A DNA stretch of 64,000 nt from contig OZ022259.1 of NCBI GenBank assembly GCA_963978905.1, positions 20,186,068 through 20,250,067 on the forward strand, written 5' to 3'. Each line of letters starts with the position of its first letter. Position 1 is the stretch's first letter. The translations under genes were made by a program, and so were the position numbers. The stretch comes from Trichostrongylus colubriformis. Its lineage: Eukaryota; Nematoda; Chromadorea; Rhabditida; Trichostrongylidae. Shown piece after piece: positions 1-12,059 of the stretch. Below the pieces are notes generated by a model. It ran no database searches. It saw only the letters and a list, made by a program, of their open reading frames with translations, and was not told where the DNA came from.

Positions 1-574
1 GGCTTTTCCTGAAGAAGAAGAAGAGCTCCCACGGGGAGGATTTTTTCAACCAGTAACTTCCGTTACTCATATTCATCCTAGTATGCTCACCAATCAAAAA
101 AAAGGTGGCATTTCATTAGAAAGTTATCAGTTAAATGGAACACTTTGCTTTTTTTCTCTGTGTGGAACAGCCATCGCTGTTTACTGTATTTTAGCGGTAA
201 CCCCAAATCAAGTCCCCATTAAAATAGTTCAATTCTACCCCTACTAGACAATACAGGGTTAGAAGGCGGACGCAGAATGAACAAGAACTGACAGTGAATA
301 TTACGCCAGAGGCCGTCATTGTTGAAAGTTCTTGGCACCACACATCGCTCTGGTTCCTTATGAGGTTCTCTATCTGCCGACGCAGGTGATTCAACTTTAT
401 GAATTTTTTAATTATTCAAAAACTGCAGTGGTGATCAAAGTCCGAGAACGGGATTTTTTTGTTATTTCATGGCGACAACAAATGGGTCAACCTCGTCCTA
501 TCGAACGAGTGAATCCTCTCATCTTACTGTTTGTAGGATTTCGGAATCAATTCAATAGTGTTTTGAAAGTGTAA
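1..574 (+). other. Unrecognised open segments, possible 3' exons of a gene starting left of the window
   Basis: A frame open from the window edge runs 82 codons and stops at 247. It starts with an acidic run (EEEEELPRGG) and later has a hydrophobic stretch (FFSLCGTAIAVYCILAV) that could be a membrane segment. A second frame is open at 332-574, rich in aromatic and hydrophobic residues (ALVPYEVLYLPTQVIQLYEFF), ending in a stop at 572-574. I recognise neither, and I found no clear splice pair joining them. They could be terminal exons of a neighbouring gene or chance frames. Nothing else supports them. Confidence 0.2.
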
Positions 575-594
575 GTGAAGGATTTCGGCGCTAG

Positions 595-2429
595 GTGAAT
601 AAGGAGAGGGCAGATGGTTTATCAACCCAGGGTCTCCTTTCCTTGCCTGATATAAAATTTAGATTGTCTCGCTCACAGCCCGTTCTTCGTATTGTCACTA
701 AACTAATAATGGCCTGCGCAGGATTTGAATTTGTATGCGTCGGTCTGAGATGCTTCCCTCTTCACATAGTGCCAAGACATCACTTCTAATAAGAGGTCTG
801 GATGAGCCTGACTTAAAGTTGGTATTACACTTAATTTCACTTTTCTCTGTACTTATGCTACGCAGTCAATAATTAGCTGGGAGAAACTCGAGAACAGTCA
901 AAGTTAAATGTTCATTCATAGGAAATTAGATCAACACACATCCGAAACTCGGTAGTATTTCCACCAAGCTGCCTCCCCGAGCAGCTGGCGATTACCACAC
1001 TCGGGCGATACACCACAAAATTGTGGCGTGCATCCCCACTTACATTCGACTTACCTTTTTCGAACACGATTCGGGAAAATACTAACCGTATTTGGGTAAG
1101 AAAAACCCATGTACACATACACTAGAAATGATATGTCAAATACGCTTGTTTGGGAAAGTTACCAAGCTATGGTACTATCAACTAGATTTCACCATCAAAT
1201 CTCTTGATGCAACCATATTTTCATGTGTTTTGAATGAAATACCTTACTCAGGCGGCGAATGGCATCCACGCCTTTATCACTTCCATATGTAGTATTTTAA
1301 GCAATATATAATGTTGTTAGAGTGGTAGTTGTAAGAACCTGATGAGTTAACCAACAGACGAATTCTTCTGTTTGATCAAAGGAAACTCCAAACAGTTCAA
1401 GGGATCTGGGGAAAGTAATTTGAATGTGAGAAGGAAAATCATGGACTTTCAAATACGAGCACCTTTTTCGTTCAAAACTTTAACTGTCACTCATAGTGCC
1501 CCTATGACCCGGTGAGCTTAATCTCTTTGCAGCCATAGAAGCAAAGAGAAGCAATGATGTCGCCTAACATAAAAGGAAAAACCCAACTAACTTTTGTAAG
1601 CAAAATCAATAATACTGTCTTCCCAGTGTACGGTCATACTATGGTTAGTGTTTTTTTCGTCGCAGACTTTTTTCGCTACAGTAGGCTCAGCCACTGACAG
1701 GTGGCAGAAATGTCAAGGCGGTTCTGCAGGGTCAAGCATGTGTTGGGGGGGATTCTAGAGAGATACGGCTCCCCTTCCCTTCACAGCCAGAAAAATGACT
1801 TCTCAAGGGTTCTCCAACGCATGTTCGGTGCTCTTTGCATATACATATACGTCCACTCTGTCTGAATTTATGAGTGAAGCGAATGAACTCCGCAACTCGT
1901 AGAGAAAGCTGAAAGGACAGGGACATGTTGGAAGGAGGAGGTGGTTCAGAATACTATATTCACCATATCCTTATATTTAAATACTAGTCCTTACATGGAA
2001 ACCCTTTCCGTGTCATGTATTGAAAAAGTGAAATAACCCCTGGAAACAGCAGAGGAAAATCGTGTAGATCCAGATATGAGCACCTCGTTTTTTCAGGTTG
2101 CAATGCCACTCACGCTGCATGAAGTTGCTGCAGTACACGGCGTTTGCTCAATACCCATCTGCGCTAAAATTAAAGAACTTCTATTAATGTTGGTTTTACC
2201 TTGTACCCTTTCCACACAAACCCACCGCATCCGTACCCGCTTCCTTTCGGCGATGAACTGTTTGAGTTCCTCTATACTTTGCGGCGACGGTGGCCGCTGC
2301 GGCGTGCTCTATTCAAAACATGTAATCTAATCGCATGTCATCACAACTTTACACAATATCTCTGACCCTAGCGAGGGAAATACCAAATGGTCAATAAAAA
2401 AACTAGTACATTCATAAGGTACTGAAACC
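595..2429. other. Intergenic, no gene seen
   Basis: Only short unrelated frames on both strands, with no exon chain, RNA gene or strong repeat that I could recognise. The sequence is moderately AT-rich. Confidence 0.4.
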
Positions 2430-2467
2430 TTCTTCTTCTTCTTCTTTTTCTTCTTCTTCTTCTTCTC
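2430..2467 (+). repeat. (TTC)n microsatellite, (GAA)n 3' tail of the adjacent LINE
   Basis: A nearly pure TTC run on the plus strand, interrupted once by TTTTTC. It lies directly beyond the C-terminal end of the minus-strand reverse transcriptase remnant, so on the element's own strand it is a (GAA)n tail. Short simple-repeat tails are usual for RTE-type LINEs. Confidence 0.7.
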
Positions 2468-4640
2468 CCTAGTGTTAGTCCCGCGCCGCCGCAGGGTCCG
2501 CTGTTCTTGTCAGATGTTGCCACTTCCTCCTATCCAAGGCATCCTCCGCCATAGCCTTCACTTCGGTGAGGTCGCTCACGATAACCTCCCACCACTCTTC
2601 CTTGGGGCTCAGCGTGGTCGCTTCCCTTGCGCTTCGAACTCCAGTGCTTTTCGTATGGGGTCGTCCTTTGATCTCCTCAGCACGTGTCCATACCATCACA
2701 GCCGTTGCTCTCTCAACTACAGCTGGACAGGAACCGTCTGTGTGATCGCTCTCACGTCTTCGTTCCTGACCTTGTCCGGTCGCGTTCAGCCGCATGCCCA
2801 TCTCAACATTCTCATTGCAGCTGCGTGCAGCTGCCTTTCATGTATCTCACTTGAGAGCCAGCACTCGCTCCTGTACAGCACTGCAGGCCTTACCACCGCT
2901 CGATACACCTTGCCTGAGCGTCGTGGAGCATCGCCGATCACAGTATTTCAGTAGACTCCCTCCACTTTATCCATGCCGCGTTAATCCGGGCCTTCACTGC
3001 CTGGTCTACCGTACCATCAGCCGCTAGATCACTATCGAGATATAGGAAATCTGCTACCGTTTTGATGGTATCCCAATCCGCTATCGGTTCTAGGCAGTCC
3101 GTTATCGGTTCTAGGCATTCTTCGGAGCTTATGAACTTAGTCTTCTAGACGTTCAGTGGGAGCCCATTCTATGCTAGCCTGTCCTGATAATGCTGTACTT
3201 TTGCTTGCAGTTCTTGCTTGCTATTCGCTAATAGTGCTATATCGTCCGCGTACAGCATGGTCTTCAGTGGTCATTCCATGAGATCTTTCACCATACCATC
3301 CAGTGTGAGCAGGAAGAGGAACGGGCTCAGGGCCGATCCTTGATGCACCCCTACCGTAATATCCACTTCTTCGACAGCCCATGCGGAGTACGTGCAGCCG
3401 CCTTAGCTCCAGCGTACATATCCCTTATGAGGACGACCAGCCGTTCCGGTGCATGGAGTTCCGCGAGGCATTCCACAGCACTGCCCTGGGGAGACGGTCG
3501 AAAGCCTTTTCGAGATCGAGGAATGCTAGATAGCATGGTCGCCGCTTCTAACGATATTTCTCCATCACCTGTGGCGATGAAGATGGCGCCGGGTGTATAT
3601 TTTCCTGACATGAATCCGAACTGTTCCTGGAAGAGGGATGAGTTCCCTTAGTTTTGAATCGATCAGCCTCTCGTACAGCTTCATGGTATGCGCTGTCAAC
3701 TTGATCCCACGGTAGTTGGAGCAGTTCACTGCATCACCCCTCTGTTCGAAGATGGGGACGGTCGTACTAGTCCTCCACCCATCTGGGATCCTTCCTTCAG
3801 TGCTACAGTGTTGAGGAATCGAGTGAGCCACTTTATCCCGTGTTCACCGAATGCCTTCCATGCACCTACAGGCACCCCATCTTGACCAACCGTCTTCCCA
3901 GTCTTCATCTTCCCTAGCATGCAATAGACTCTCCATTCGTCCAGGGTAGGATCGGACCAGCCGTGGCCTCCCTCTTTAGGCTTTCTTTACGGGAAAATTC
4001 CTCGTTTAGAAGCTAATCGCAATACTCCTGCCACTTCCTTTTCACCTCTGCTGGCTTCCTTAGAATGACAGCGTCGCTGCTTTTTACGGACCAGCTTGAG
4101 TCCTGGGTGGCCCGATGTTGCTTTGGCGCCTCTTTCAACTTATGGGCGGCGAGGCCTTCTTGGCTCCGCGTTTTCTACCAGCGTGTTTGTACGTTTTCTT
4201 CTTCCGTTTCACCACTCGCTGAACTTCCTCATTCCAGAACCAGGCCGCTTTGCTGCTTCGAGTTTCACCCAGTGTTTCCTTCGCGCACCGTAGGATACCT
4301 TGGCGGCCCTATTCCAGGTCTTCTAAACCGCACCGCTGGGGTCTGGAAGACCAGCACCCGTTACCCTCCTTTTAAGCTCATTCTTCTCTACCCTGTGTAG
4401 CTTCCACCATTGTATCCTACGTTCAGTCCTTACCTTCGTTTTCTTTAGAAGCTCTATGACAAGGTCGCTGGGAGAGGTCTGTGCTAGGTGGCCTGTGCCT
4501 CACCAAGTAGCACCTTGATGTCCTTCACACTTTTGAGGTCTCTTCACGAGCACATGATCTATTTCCGTTTGCCTCCCACCGCTGCTGTAGCTTACCTTTT
4601 GAGTCTTCTTTTTTGCGAAGCACGCACTACAGACAGCCAG
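2430..4640 (-). pseudogene. 5'-truncated, frameshifted non-LTR retrotransposon (LINE) fragment
   Basis: The minus strand carries pieces of a LINE polyprotein in several frames. Near 4540-4620 is the end of an apurinic-like endonuclease (GGRQTEIDHVLVK). Near 3650-3780 is a reverse transcriptase N-terminal motif (STTVPIFEQRGDAVNCSNYR then GIKLTAHTMKLYERL). Near 3370-3440 is RDMYAGAKAAARTPHGLSKK, and near 3241-3260 the catalytic YADD box (MLYADDIALL). C-terminal RT-like sequence reaches about 2475 before the (GAA)n tail. Frames shift several times and stops interrupt, so the copy is dead. The 5' end is missing beyond about 4640. It is distinct from the LINE at 20.4-24.6 kb, which has FADD. No host gene function is implied. 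Confidence 0.8.
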
Positions 4641-5788
4641 GTTGTTGTTAGTACTGAAATAAGAACTGAAAAGAGAGGTAAAAAGAAATGTCTGACTGCA
4701 TCATCATCTAATAAAGGCCTAGAAGTATCTGGCCATTTTTCGCATTACGCACCATGCCTGAGTCAGACCATCAGCACGTATCCGTATCCGAAGCTCCCCT
4801 GAAAGTCTGAAACAAGATCCGCAATCCGCAATGGAGAAAATACGCTGGAATGCTGCACATGAGGATCAGCCGGGTCAACATCTAAAGTGAAACGCAAAAG
4901 TGAAAGGGTCATGTGTTATAAATACAGCGCGTCGTAGCAGGCGCTGCGGCAGCCGCAGAGTACGGAAGTATTCTTCACTTTTATAGCTTCATTCAGAACT
5001 CGTGGTTCAGCGATATCTAGAAATTGAGCCCTGGTGGAATGGGATGGGTACGTGCCGGATTTCCACTTATTCCACAATTCGCACAATTGTGACGCATCTA
5101 AACTTTTATCACCACTTCCACCCATTCCATTATTTTTAGAGCAATACAGGTGATCCTCAGACGGCGTTCAGGGTGGTAAATTAGTGGAATCGAAGAAATT
5201 GTGAAATTCGGAAAAGGATTGGGATACGAGTCGACTGGAAAAATCGTGGAGTACGCGATATCATGGGAATGTATAATAATGACATCCAGCAGAAAGGATT
5301 GAATACGTATCGTTTCCGCGGCTCCATCCACTCGGGAGGATCGGAGAAACGGGAGCGAGGAAACTGGAAAGCATCGGACTGGTTATATTGAGGAATTATT
5401 TGGGATTCCTGAGAGAGGAATGCCCATTGTTTAGTAAATTGTGAAAACGGTGGAAAATCGACAAGAAGGTAATCCTTCCAGATGATTCTGCTAGTTCAGA
5501 GATGTCGCTAATTCACAATTCTACCGATACGTATCGAATCCTTTTCTATCAAACACAAACCTGATAATTTCACATATCCCTTTACTATGAACGCTACTTT
5601 ATCGAGAATTTCATTTTCTCCGCTAATTCTAAGTTGTTCATGGTGGTGGAATTTGCGTTTTTGCGGAACTGTGAAATTGGAGGATAGTGATGGAGATGCG
5701 TATCGATTGGATGAAATGTGAAACCAACGTTTGGTGGAATTGTGGAATGTGCGCGAGAGGACCACCTACGTATCGGTTTTTTTGCACC
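4640..5788. other. Intergenic with low-copy repeat fragments, no gene seen
   Basis: Between 5030 and 5780 the sequence repeats short modules of the type 'TTCCACAATTC ... ACGTATCG' that recur near 7990-8110 and 18290-18400, so it is probably degenerate repeat DNA. No exon chain was found. Confidence 0.35.
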
Positions 5789-7768
5789 GCTTACAAGGAA
5801 AGGCTCCCGGGTCACCGTGGCCATTCAAGATGAGTTGTATACCCTCCTATGTAGTTTCGAACGGGGATCTCAAATCTGCCCTCCAAATCTGCTAAACGAT
5901 TCTGGAAAGGAAGTTACGGAGGCCTGAAAGTCCTGAAAGATACGGCGCAAAGTGCAGGTGCCGGTCATATATGACTCGAGAAAACATGCTCTCAGTGGTC
6001 GGATGGAGCAGCTGGTAGCGGGACAGGGTATAAATTGGGGCATGGGGGATCGAATCCTTGATGTATTTGCTAGTTTTGCTTTTGCTTTGAGTGTTTTCTA
6101 AACGTTTGCAAATTGCTTTTACGCTTCATTAAAGCATCCCTTGCCCCCCACTAATAAGTAATATGTTATTGGTTCTTTCCTGCATAATTGAACATTCTGC
6201 CCATATCTTTTACCCTATTGTTCTGCGATTGTGAGGAATTTGGCGTTGTTGCATAAAATGACTATGATATTCGTGTTGAGGGGCTCGAATTACCCCCCTG
6301 TGCTAATTTTCAGCCAAATCGAGTTTCTGGCCCAACTTCGAAAATTGGGGGTGCCGAGGGGGCAAGTAGTAGTTTTTGAATTTTTTTCTACAAAAAATCA
6401 TGCAGCCTGAACAAAGGTAATCTAGACATATCTATTACAAATGCTTATGACAAATATGGACGTAACCGGCGTCAAATAAGGGCATTTTCCCGGCAAGGGT
6501 CAACGACTTCTCCTTCGTTGATGGGCTGCCAGCCAATATTTTTCACGAATTTTTCCGAAATTCGGTCAAATTCTCGAATTGGCTAAAAACTTCTTTCTTA
6601 GGATAATTTCATTCACTGAACACGAAAAACACACTGGTTCTGCACGAGAGCGACTGGCTCGCGCGCTATGGGCTCCCGAACTTACCGCGTAATAGTATTA
6701 ATTGTTCAGAAAAACCTCCAAAACTCCACTCTCAGAACCGTTTAGCATATTTGGAGGGTAGAATTGAGATCCCCGTTCGAAACTACATAGAAAGGTACAC
6801 AACTGATTGTGAATGGCCAGGGCGCGGAGTTACGGAGCGTTTCATGAATAACTGGTCTTTACAGGGTACGTTCGGAAGTCTATAGCGCGCGAGCCAGACG
6901 TTTTCGCGCAAAATCAGATCCATTTCCGTTTTTATGGAACCAAACTACCCCGCTGTGCAAGTTTTTGGCCAATTCGAGAATTTGCCCAAATTTCGGAAAA
7001 ATTCGTGATCTATTGGCTGGCAGCCCATTCAACGAACGAGAAGTCGTTGACCCTTGCCAGGAAAATGCCCTTATTTGACGCCGGTTACGTCCATACTTGT
7101 CATGAGCATCTGTAATAGATATGTCTAGATTAACTTTGTTCAGGTTGCATGATTTTTTGTAGAAAAAAAATTCAAAAACTACTACTTGCCCCCTCGGCAC
7201 CCCCAATTTTCCGAAGTTGGGCCAGAAACTCGATTTGGCTGGAAATTTGCACAGGGGGGTAATTCGAGCCCCTCAACACGAATATCGTAGTCATTTTACG
7301 CAACAACGCCAAATTCCTCACAATCGCAGAACAATAGGGTAAAAAATATGGGCAGAATGTTCAATTATGCAGGAAAGAACCAATAACATATTACTTATTA
7401 GTGGGGGGCAAGGGATGCTTTAATGAAGCGTAAAAGCAATTTGCAAACGTTTAGAAAACACTCAAAGCAAAAGCAAAACTAGCAAATACATCAAGGATTC
7501 GATCCCCCATGCCCCAATTTATACCCTGTCCCGCTACCAGCTGCTCCATCCGACCACTGACAGCATGTTTTCTCGAGTCATATATGACCGGCACCTGCAC
7601 TTTGCGCCGTATCTTTCAGGACTTTCAGGCCTCCGTAACTTCCTTTCCAGAATCGTTTAGCAGATTTGGAGGGCAGATTTGAGATCCCCGTTCGAAATTA
7701 CATAGGAGGACATACAACTCATCTTGAATGGCCACGGTGACCCGGGAGCCTTTCCTTGTTAGTCGAGA
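5789..7768. mobile_element. Large foldback (inverted-repeat) element, arms about 0.9 kb
   Basis: The sequence at 5789-6680 reappears as its reverse complement at about 6875-7768. Both ends carry ACAAGGAAAGGCTCCCGGGT. Matching blocks follow in mirrored order: the TATATGACTCGAGAAAACATGC block, the GGGATCGAATCC block, the GGGGGTGCCGAGGGGGCAAG block, and the CGCGCGAGCCAGACG inner end. The spacer (about 6690-6870) holds a further diverged copy of an arm module (GAGATCCCCGTTCGAAACTA). No transposase frame is visible. The structure is that of a non-autonomous foldback transposon. A related smaller one lies at 46960-47550. Confidence 0.85.
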
Positions 7769-7769
7769 A

Positions 7770-7976
7770 AATTAAAGGCGCTACCAGACCTTGCAATCTC
7801 GCGATTTTGCGTTTTGTGGTCCTACGACTCTGCGATTTTGCGGTGTCGCGGCTCCGCTCGCGAAGTTGCGGCATTGCTCAATCCCAAGGTCGTATTATCG
7901 CGTGCGAAAGTGTGACGTCGTAAAATGGCAGAATCGCAAAATCGCAGAAACTCAAAGTCGCAAAGTCTGACAGCGG
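7770..7976. repeat. CGCGATTTTGC-rich inverted repeat (MITE-like)
   Basis: A segment made of permuted CGCGATTTTGCG/CGCAAAATCGC words. It begins near 'CAGACCTTGCAATCTCGCGA' and ends with the approximate inverse 'CGCAAAGTCTGACAGC'. Relatives occur at 10607-10720, 12220-12345 and 63122-63335. The ends are inverted copies of each other, which suggests a miniature inverted-repeat element. Confidence 0.5.
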
Positions 7977-8578
7977 CCTATGGAAATGGGGATATCGCAG
8001 TTCTGCTTTTCCACAAAAACGCAGCCTCACATTTCCATAAAGTATAATTTCCACACTTTTCCCAATCGATATGTACCAATCTTTTATCGCAGATTCCTCA
8101 GTTCCGCACTTCCACAATTCTCCCCATCCATACGTACCCAATATCGTTTTGGTGCTATCGCAAATTCCTTCGCCCACTAAGCCTTAAGCAGAAATATACG
8201 CGCAACGACCCTTTTTTCTGCTCTTCGATTCTTACCCAATCTTTTCCCGCACATTTCCTTTTTCGCAGAAGCGCAGATTCCGCCACTATGAACGCTGTTT
8301 CACGCCTAGGAACGCGGGCTAGAATCCAGTGTGCGGAGCGGCGCGTGCGTCGTGCCGGTTCTTCTGTTTGGCGCTGAATATAAACGCAGCCTCATCTACA
8401 TAATTTACCTTATTTTGTGTGACACAATCGCTATTTGTGTTCGGTTCTGGATTTTTTTTTTTGCAGTCATTATCCACAACTTACCAAATGACGTTGAAAA
8501 TGTGTTTCTGCTGGTCTGCCTCCACGACGCTTTGAAGTGAAATTGACATCTGTTTATTGTCTTGTAGTATGTTTTTAG

Positions 8579-8587
8579 AAACATACG
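8579..8587 (+). promoter_or_regulatory. Possible spliced-leader acceptor and 9-nt leader of the 8.6-kb gene
   Basis: TGTTTTTAG stands directly before AAACATACG and the start codon at 8588. A pyrimidine-rich AG this close to the ATG is typical of nematode trans-splice sites, but an upstream non-coding exon cannot be excluded. Confidence 0.45.
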
Positions 8588-11500
8588 ATGGTTATAGCTG
8601 ACGGTGTAGCACGAATGGAAGGATTCGATGTCGTAGCTGAAAATGCTGTACGGGTTGAAGAGCCTGTCATCGCTGCCGATAAGATTATAAAATTGGAGGA
8701 ACCCGACTTTAATGAACAGGATATCATTGTGACTCATGATGAGTTTGATTCGGCTTTAGCTGAAATCGACGAGGTCAGTTATATACCCTTCGAGCTGTGG
8801 GTGAAGACTTTTGCAGAGAAACCGCAAAAATAGTCAGAAACAGTGAGTATCTGAAATAAAATTATGTGCGAGTTATCTGACAGTTGTGCATATTTGCTGA
8901 CATAGCAGTGAAAAAAGCGCGTCATCAAGAAAAAGAAATAGCAAAAATAGCGTCGCTCGCAAGCATTTGCAAACCATGAGTGTTTTTTTGAATTCTTATT
9001 ATACATGAACTTTGGTGTGCCACCTCTTACTTTTCAGAATATTGAAATAGATGGTGTCAAGATTTGGCCCTACGTGGTTGAAGTTGTGAAACTGACCCAT
9101 AAACCTCATGTTCGAGAGCTATACAGGAAATGCACTATGCTGTGAGATTTATTTTTATGACATTTCTGTTGCCAACTGCTGAGTGAGACTTTCTAATTCT
9201 TCTAAAACTACTCATCCGCTTAGATATTGTAACGGGATTCTGCTCCTTGTCTGAAGTAGCTTTTTGATGCATCAGAATGAACGAGTTGTCACCATTATCT
9301 AGACTTATAATAGCATTCAGTTCATTCATACATTACCTAGACTTGTAGTAGCGTTCAGTCCATTCATAATCATTTGTGATGGTTAGCCAAACTGATATCC
9401 TATAAAAACCCTTCACCCTTGCAGCGTGTTGCGCTACCTAATTATCGCTTGCGCTAATTTGCGTAGATTTGTGCAGCCGTTTCTGTAAGCGTCAGAACAG
9501 CAAGAAGGTTCGTACCAACCGAGAAAAGATCGCTTCGTTACGCGTAGTGGATCTACCTAGACCTCAAAGAACACCAAGAAATGCATATTCATAGCGCATT
9601 CTGATATCCTACCATGGAATCTCTTATCGCTCCCATGTTTATGATTCAATAGCTATCTCACAGGTCGCGAAGTAATTCTTAAAATGATTCATTCAGGGTA
9701 CTGAAGGAAAACTGCAGCACACTCGATAGTGCCATTTCGCGACGCATAGCTGCACAGTTCAAATGCCATGGTGTGACAGCTTCACGGCTCACCAATTACG
9801 CCAGACGTGTAAGGCGCAGGCTGCCTTCTTCTCCCAGTACGGAGTCTGTAACAGTGGTAGATCTAGTAAGTTGTGATACATATATCAACTGTTACAAAGC
9901 AACATCATAAAGAAACATGGTGGAGCTAACTAATTATGAAGTTGCCACAGTATTTCATTTGTTGTTCCTTGGCCGAGAAACCATTATTTTTCTTGCCTGA
10001 CTTTTTAAGATTCCTCTCGAGCCTCCTCATTTTCCTTCAACAATTCTGAATCTGAGGTTCTGCTGGGTGACGAAAGTCGCGTTGACAAGCGCGCCCTAGT
10101 ATGTTTATTGTCGCATTGTCTGGATGCGTCTCGCTCAGATAGGTGCCGACGGCGGAGTAGCTGTGAAGTGTGAAGCAACAGTGGCTTGATTTGTCTACCG
10201 TTTCCATCTCCTCCTCTAGTGGTGCAGAGAGCGCGGTTTTTCGACTTTGTGACCACTTTATTCCTTACTTTCTCTACTCTGGCACTAACTAGCGTCTCTA
10301 GTTTTATATCCCACAATGGTCAGAATCCCTTCGAACGGTGTAATCGAGCAACTGAAGGTGCGTTCCGTCGTTATTTCCTCTAATCAAAATGCAGCAATTT
10401 TTTGAGGGACTCTTGTATCTACTTGAGAAGAATCGATGGCAAAAATATCGAAGGAGTGAAGCCCCATAATGAGCGCATTCTTGTCATATTTAATTTGCCT
10501 GTAATCTGCTAAGAAATGGTCAATAAATGACTGCCTTATTACCCAACATATCACAGGAATCAGATTAACAAAATCCCCAATAGAAACAAATATTCAGCCA
10601 CCGTCAGTGTTCACGAATTTAAAATTTTGCGGCGTCGTACTACGTGATATTGCGACCTTGAGAGTACTGCCGCAACTTCGCGTGCGGAGTCGTCACATAC
10701 AGTCCACTCCATTTCACAGCGTTGGATAGGGCGTGGTCTAAGTGGCGAGAGTGAGAGTGTGCGGCGGGGTGAGATAGTTTGGAACAGTCTCACCCAAGTC
10801 CGTAGGCCACGCCCTAATAATCGCTCCGAAATGAACTGTATGCACCAAGACTCAGGAAGTTATATGAGAGTGTAACTAATGTGTTTGTATCGTATAGGAC
10901 GATGAGGAATTGAATAACAGGAAAGAAGAGTATGAAGAGCCATTGGTTAAAAATGAAAATCTAGAAGAGCTAAGAGAAACTCCGCACCACATAACACTGA
11001 TTAATGGACTCTTCCATCACGGTTAGCAATTCCGAGTTTTAATTTTGACCCTTATATGATTATTAAAATGGAGGACACTCGAATTTAGTAGATATCATTG
11101 ACTTCAGTGCCGATTGATACAAGTGAAGGAAGCAACGACTTAGTTCTCTTCAATTATTTCTTCGCGCAGTTCATTCAACGCACGCACGAAATGTTTCGCG
11201 TTAAAGTGCCTAATGTTGATCTAAACTTACTTCGTTATATGGTTCTTCAGGTGAATCATCATCACTTTGTATAAAAACATTCTTAGTTAATTAAGACTCG
11301 AGAGAGCTTTAGGCGTTTGAGGGGAAACGTAACATTGCCGACATCGCCGGCGACCACGTGGAACCACTGGAATTAAGAAAAGTTTGCAATGCTGTAGCTT
11401 CAATTCTTCATATGCATCGTAATCAGGTATAATCATTGGCTTTGTCAAATATATTATTGAAATTGAATATGATCAGCGGGAGCGTACCCTTACATTAGGA

Positions 11501-11859
11501 TTTCGCACCGCGGCTTAAATCCTACGAGGCGGTAAGTGCAAGCGAGAAATGCCGTATATTGTTGGATCTTGAAGCGCTTACCGTGTCCCACGCCTAAAAT
11601 AGACTGTAAGGCCGCCGTCATACATTGCGCTTTGACGCCCGTGCCGGCGGTGCCGGCGTCAATGTGCGAAGTATGACCGCGGCCTAAGACACAGCGATAC
11701 TGAAGGGCCCAATTACACACGGTGCTGAAGAAGAACGATGTGGTGACCGGTCGGAGAGATTTTCCGACAGCGTAGGGGTCGTAAACGAAATATTCGGATT
11801 CTCGCGCGGACAAGCACTGCTGTTGGGAAGGGGTTTTCTAGATAAGGTCTACATGTTGA
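8588..11859 (+). CDS. Unrecognised nematode protein, 285 aa, seven exons
   Basis: The proposed exons are 8588-8773, 9038-9141, 9697-9865, 10898-11021, 11108-11250, 11313-11426 and 11842-11859. All junctions are GT/AG, the acceptors are ATTCAG or TTTAG-like, and phases agree throughout (858 nt including TGA). I do not recognise the protein. Residues 1-62 are acidic (EEPDFNEQDIIVTHDEFD). Residues about 63-140 contain IEIDGVKIWPYVVEVV and then a basic helix-like end (SRLTNYARRVRRRLP, about 126-140). Residues 154-190 are again acidic and charged. Residues about 204-280 form a predicted helical segment (LFNYFFAQFIQRTHEMF ... ADIAGDHVEPLELRK). The basic patch between acidic linkers could suggest a nuclear or DNA-binding protein, perhaps a divergent SPK-like domain, but that is a guess. 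The last exon encodes only five residues. Confidence 0.65.
9142..9696 (+). other. Intron 2 of the 8.6-kb gene, 555 bp
   Basis: Begins GTGAGA and ends ATTCATTCAG. It contains a short near-direct repeat (AGACTTATAATAGC/AGACTTGTAGTAGC with TTCAGT.CATTCAT, about 9300-9370). Nothing else is notable. Confidence 0.5.
10607..10720. repeat. CGCGATTTTGC-type MITE-like copy inside intron 3 of the 8.6-kb gene
   Basis: Contains TTGCGGCGTCGTACTACGTGATATTGCG and GCCGCAACTTCGCGTGCGGAGTCG-like words in pieces, as in the copies at 7770 and 12220. It lies in the 1.03-kb intron between exons 9697-9865 and 10898-11021. Confidence 0.4.
11607..11689. mobile_element. Short palindromic MITE (GGCCGCGGTCATAC family)
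   Basis: TAAGGCCGCCGTCATACATT at the left is mirrored by AAGTATGACCGCGGCCTAAG at the right. The centre, TTGACGCCCGTGCCGGCGG, is also palindromic. It lies in the last intron of the 8.6-kb gene and is the shorter relative of the element at 19896-20031. Confidence 0.65.
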
Positions 11860-11935
11860 AGTAGCTTTGTTTTATGCATGGTATTTTCACAATGAAACAG
11901 ATGAAATAATTTATTATGGGAAGGAACCAGCTACA

Positions 11936-11941
11936 AATAAA
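11936..11941 (+). terminator. Poly(A) signal AATAAA of the 8.6-kb gene
   Basis: AATAAA lies 77 nt after the TGA at 11857-11859, in AT-rich sequence. This spacing is ordinary for a short nematode 3' UTR. Confidence 0.5.
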
Positions 11942-12059
11942 GTAGCTGAATGTTTCCGCAGTCATTTTCATTGCCAGTTTTCTGTGGTGTCTTCAAGTCG
12001 CGATACAATTTTCCACGGAATCTTTATATTTTCTCTTTGTATTTTTTGACGTATCAAAA

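Noticed and set aside
6040..6060. tRNA B-box-like GGGATCGAATCC
   Set aside because: No A-box or cloverleaf nearby, and the sequence is part of the foldback arms (mirrored at about 7500).
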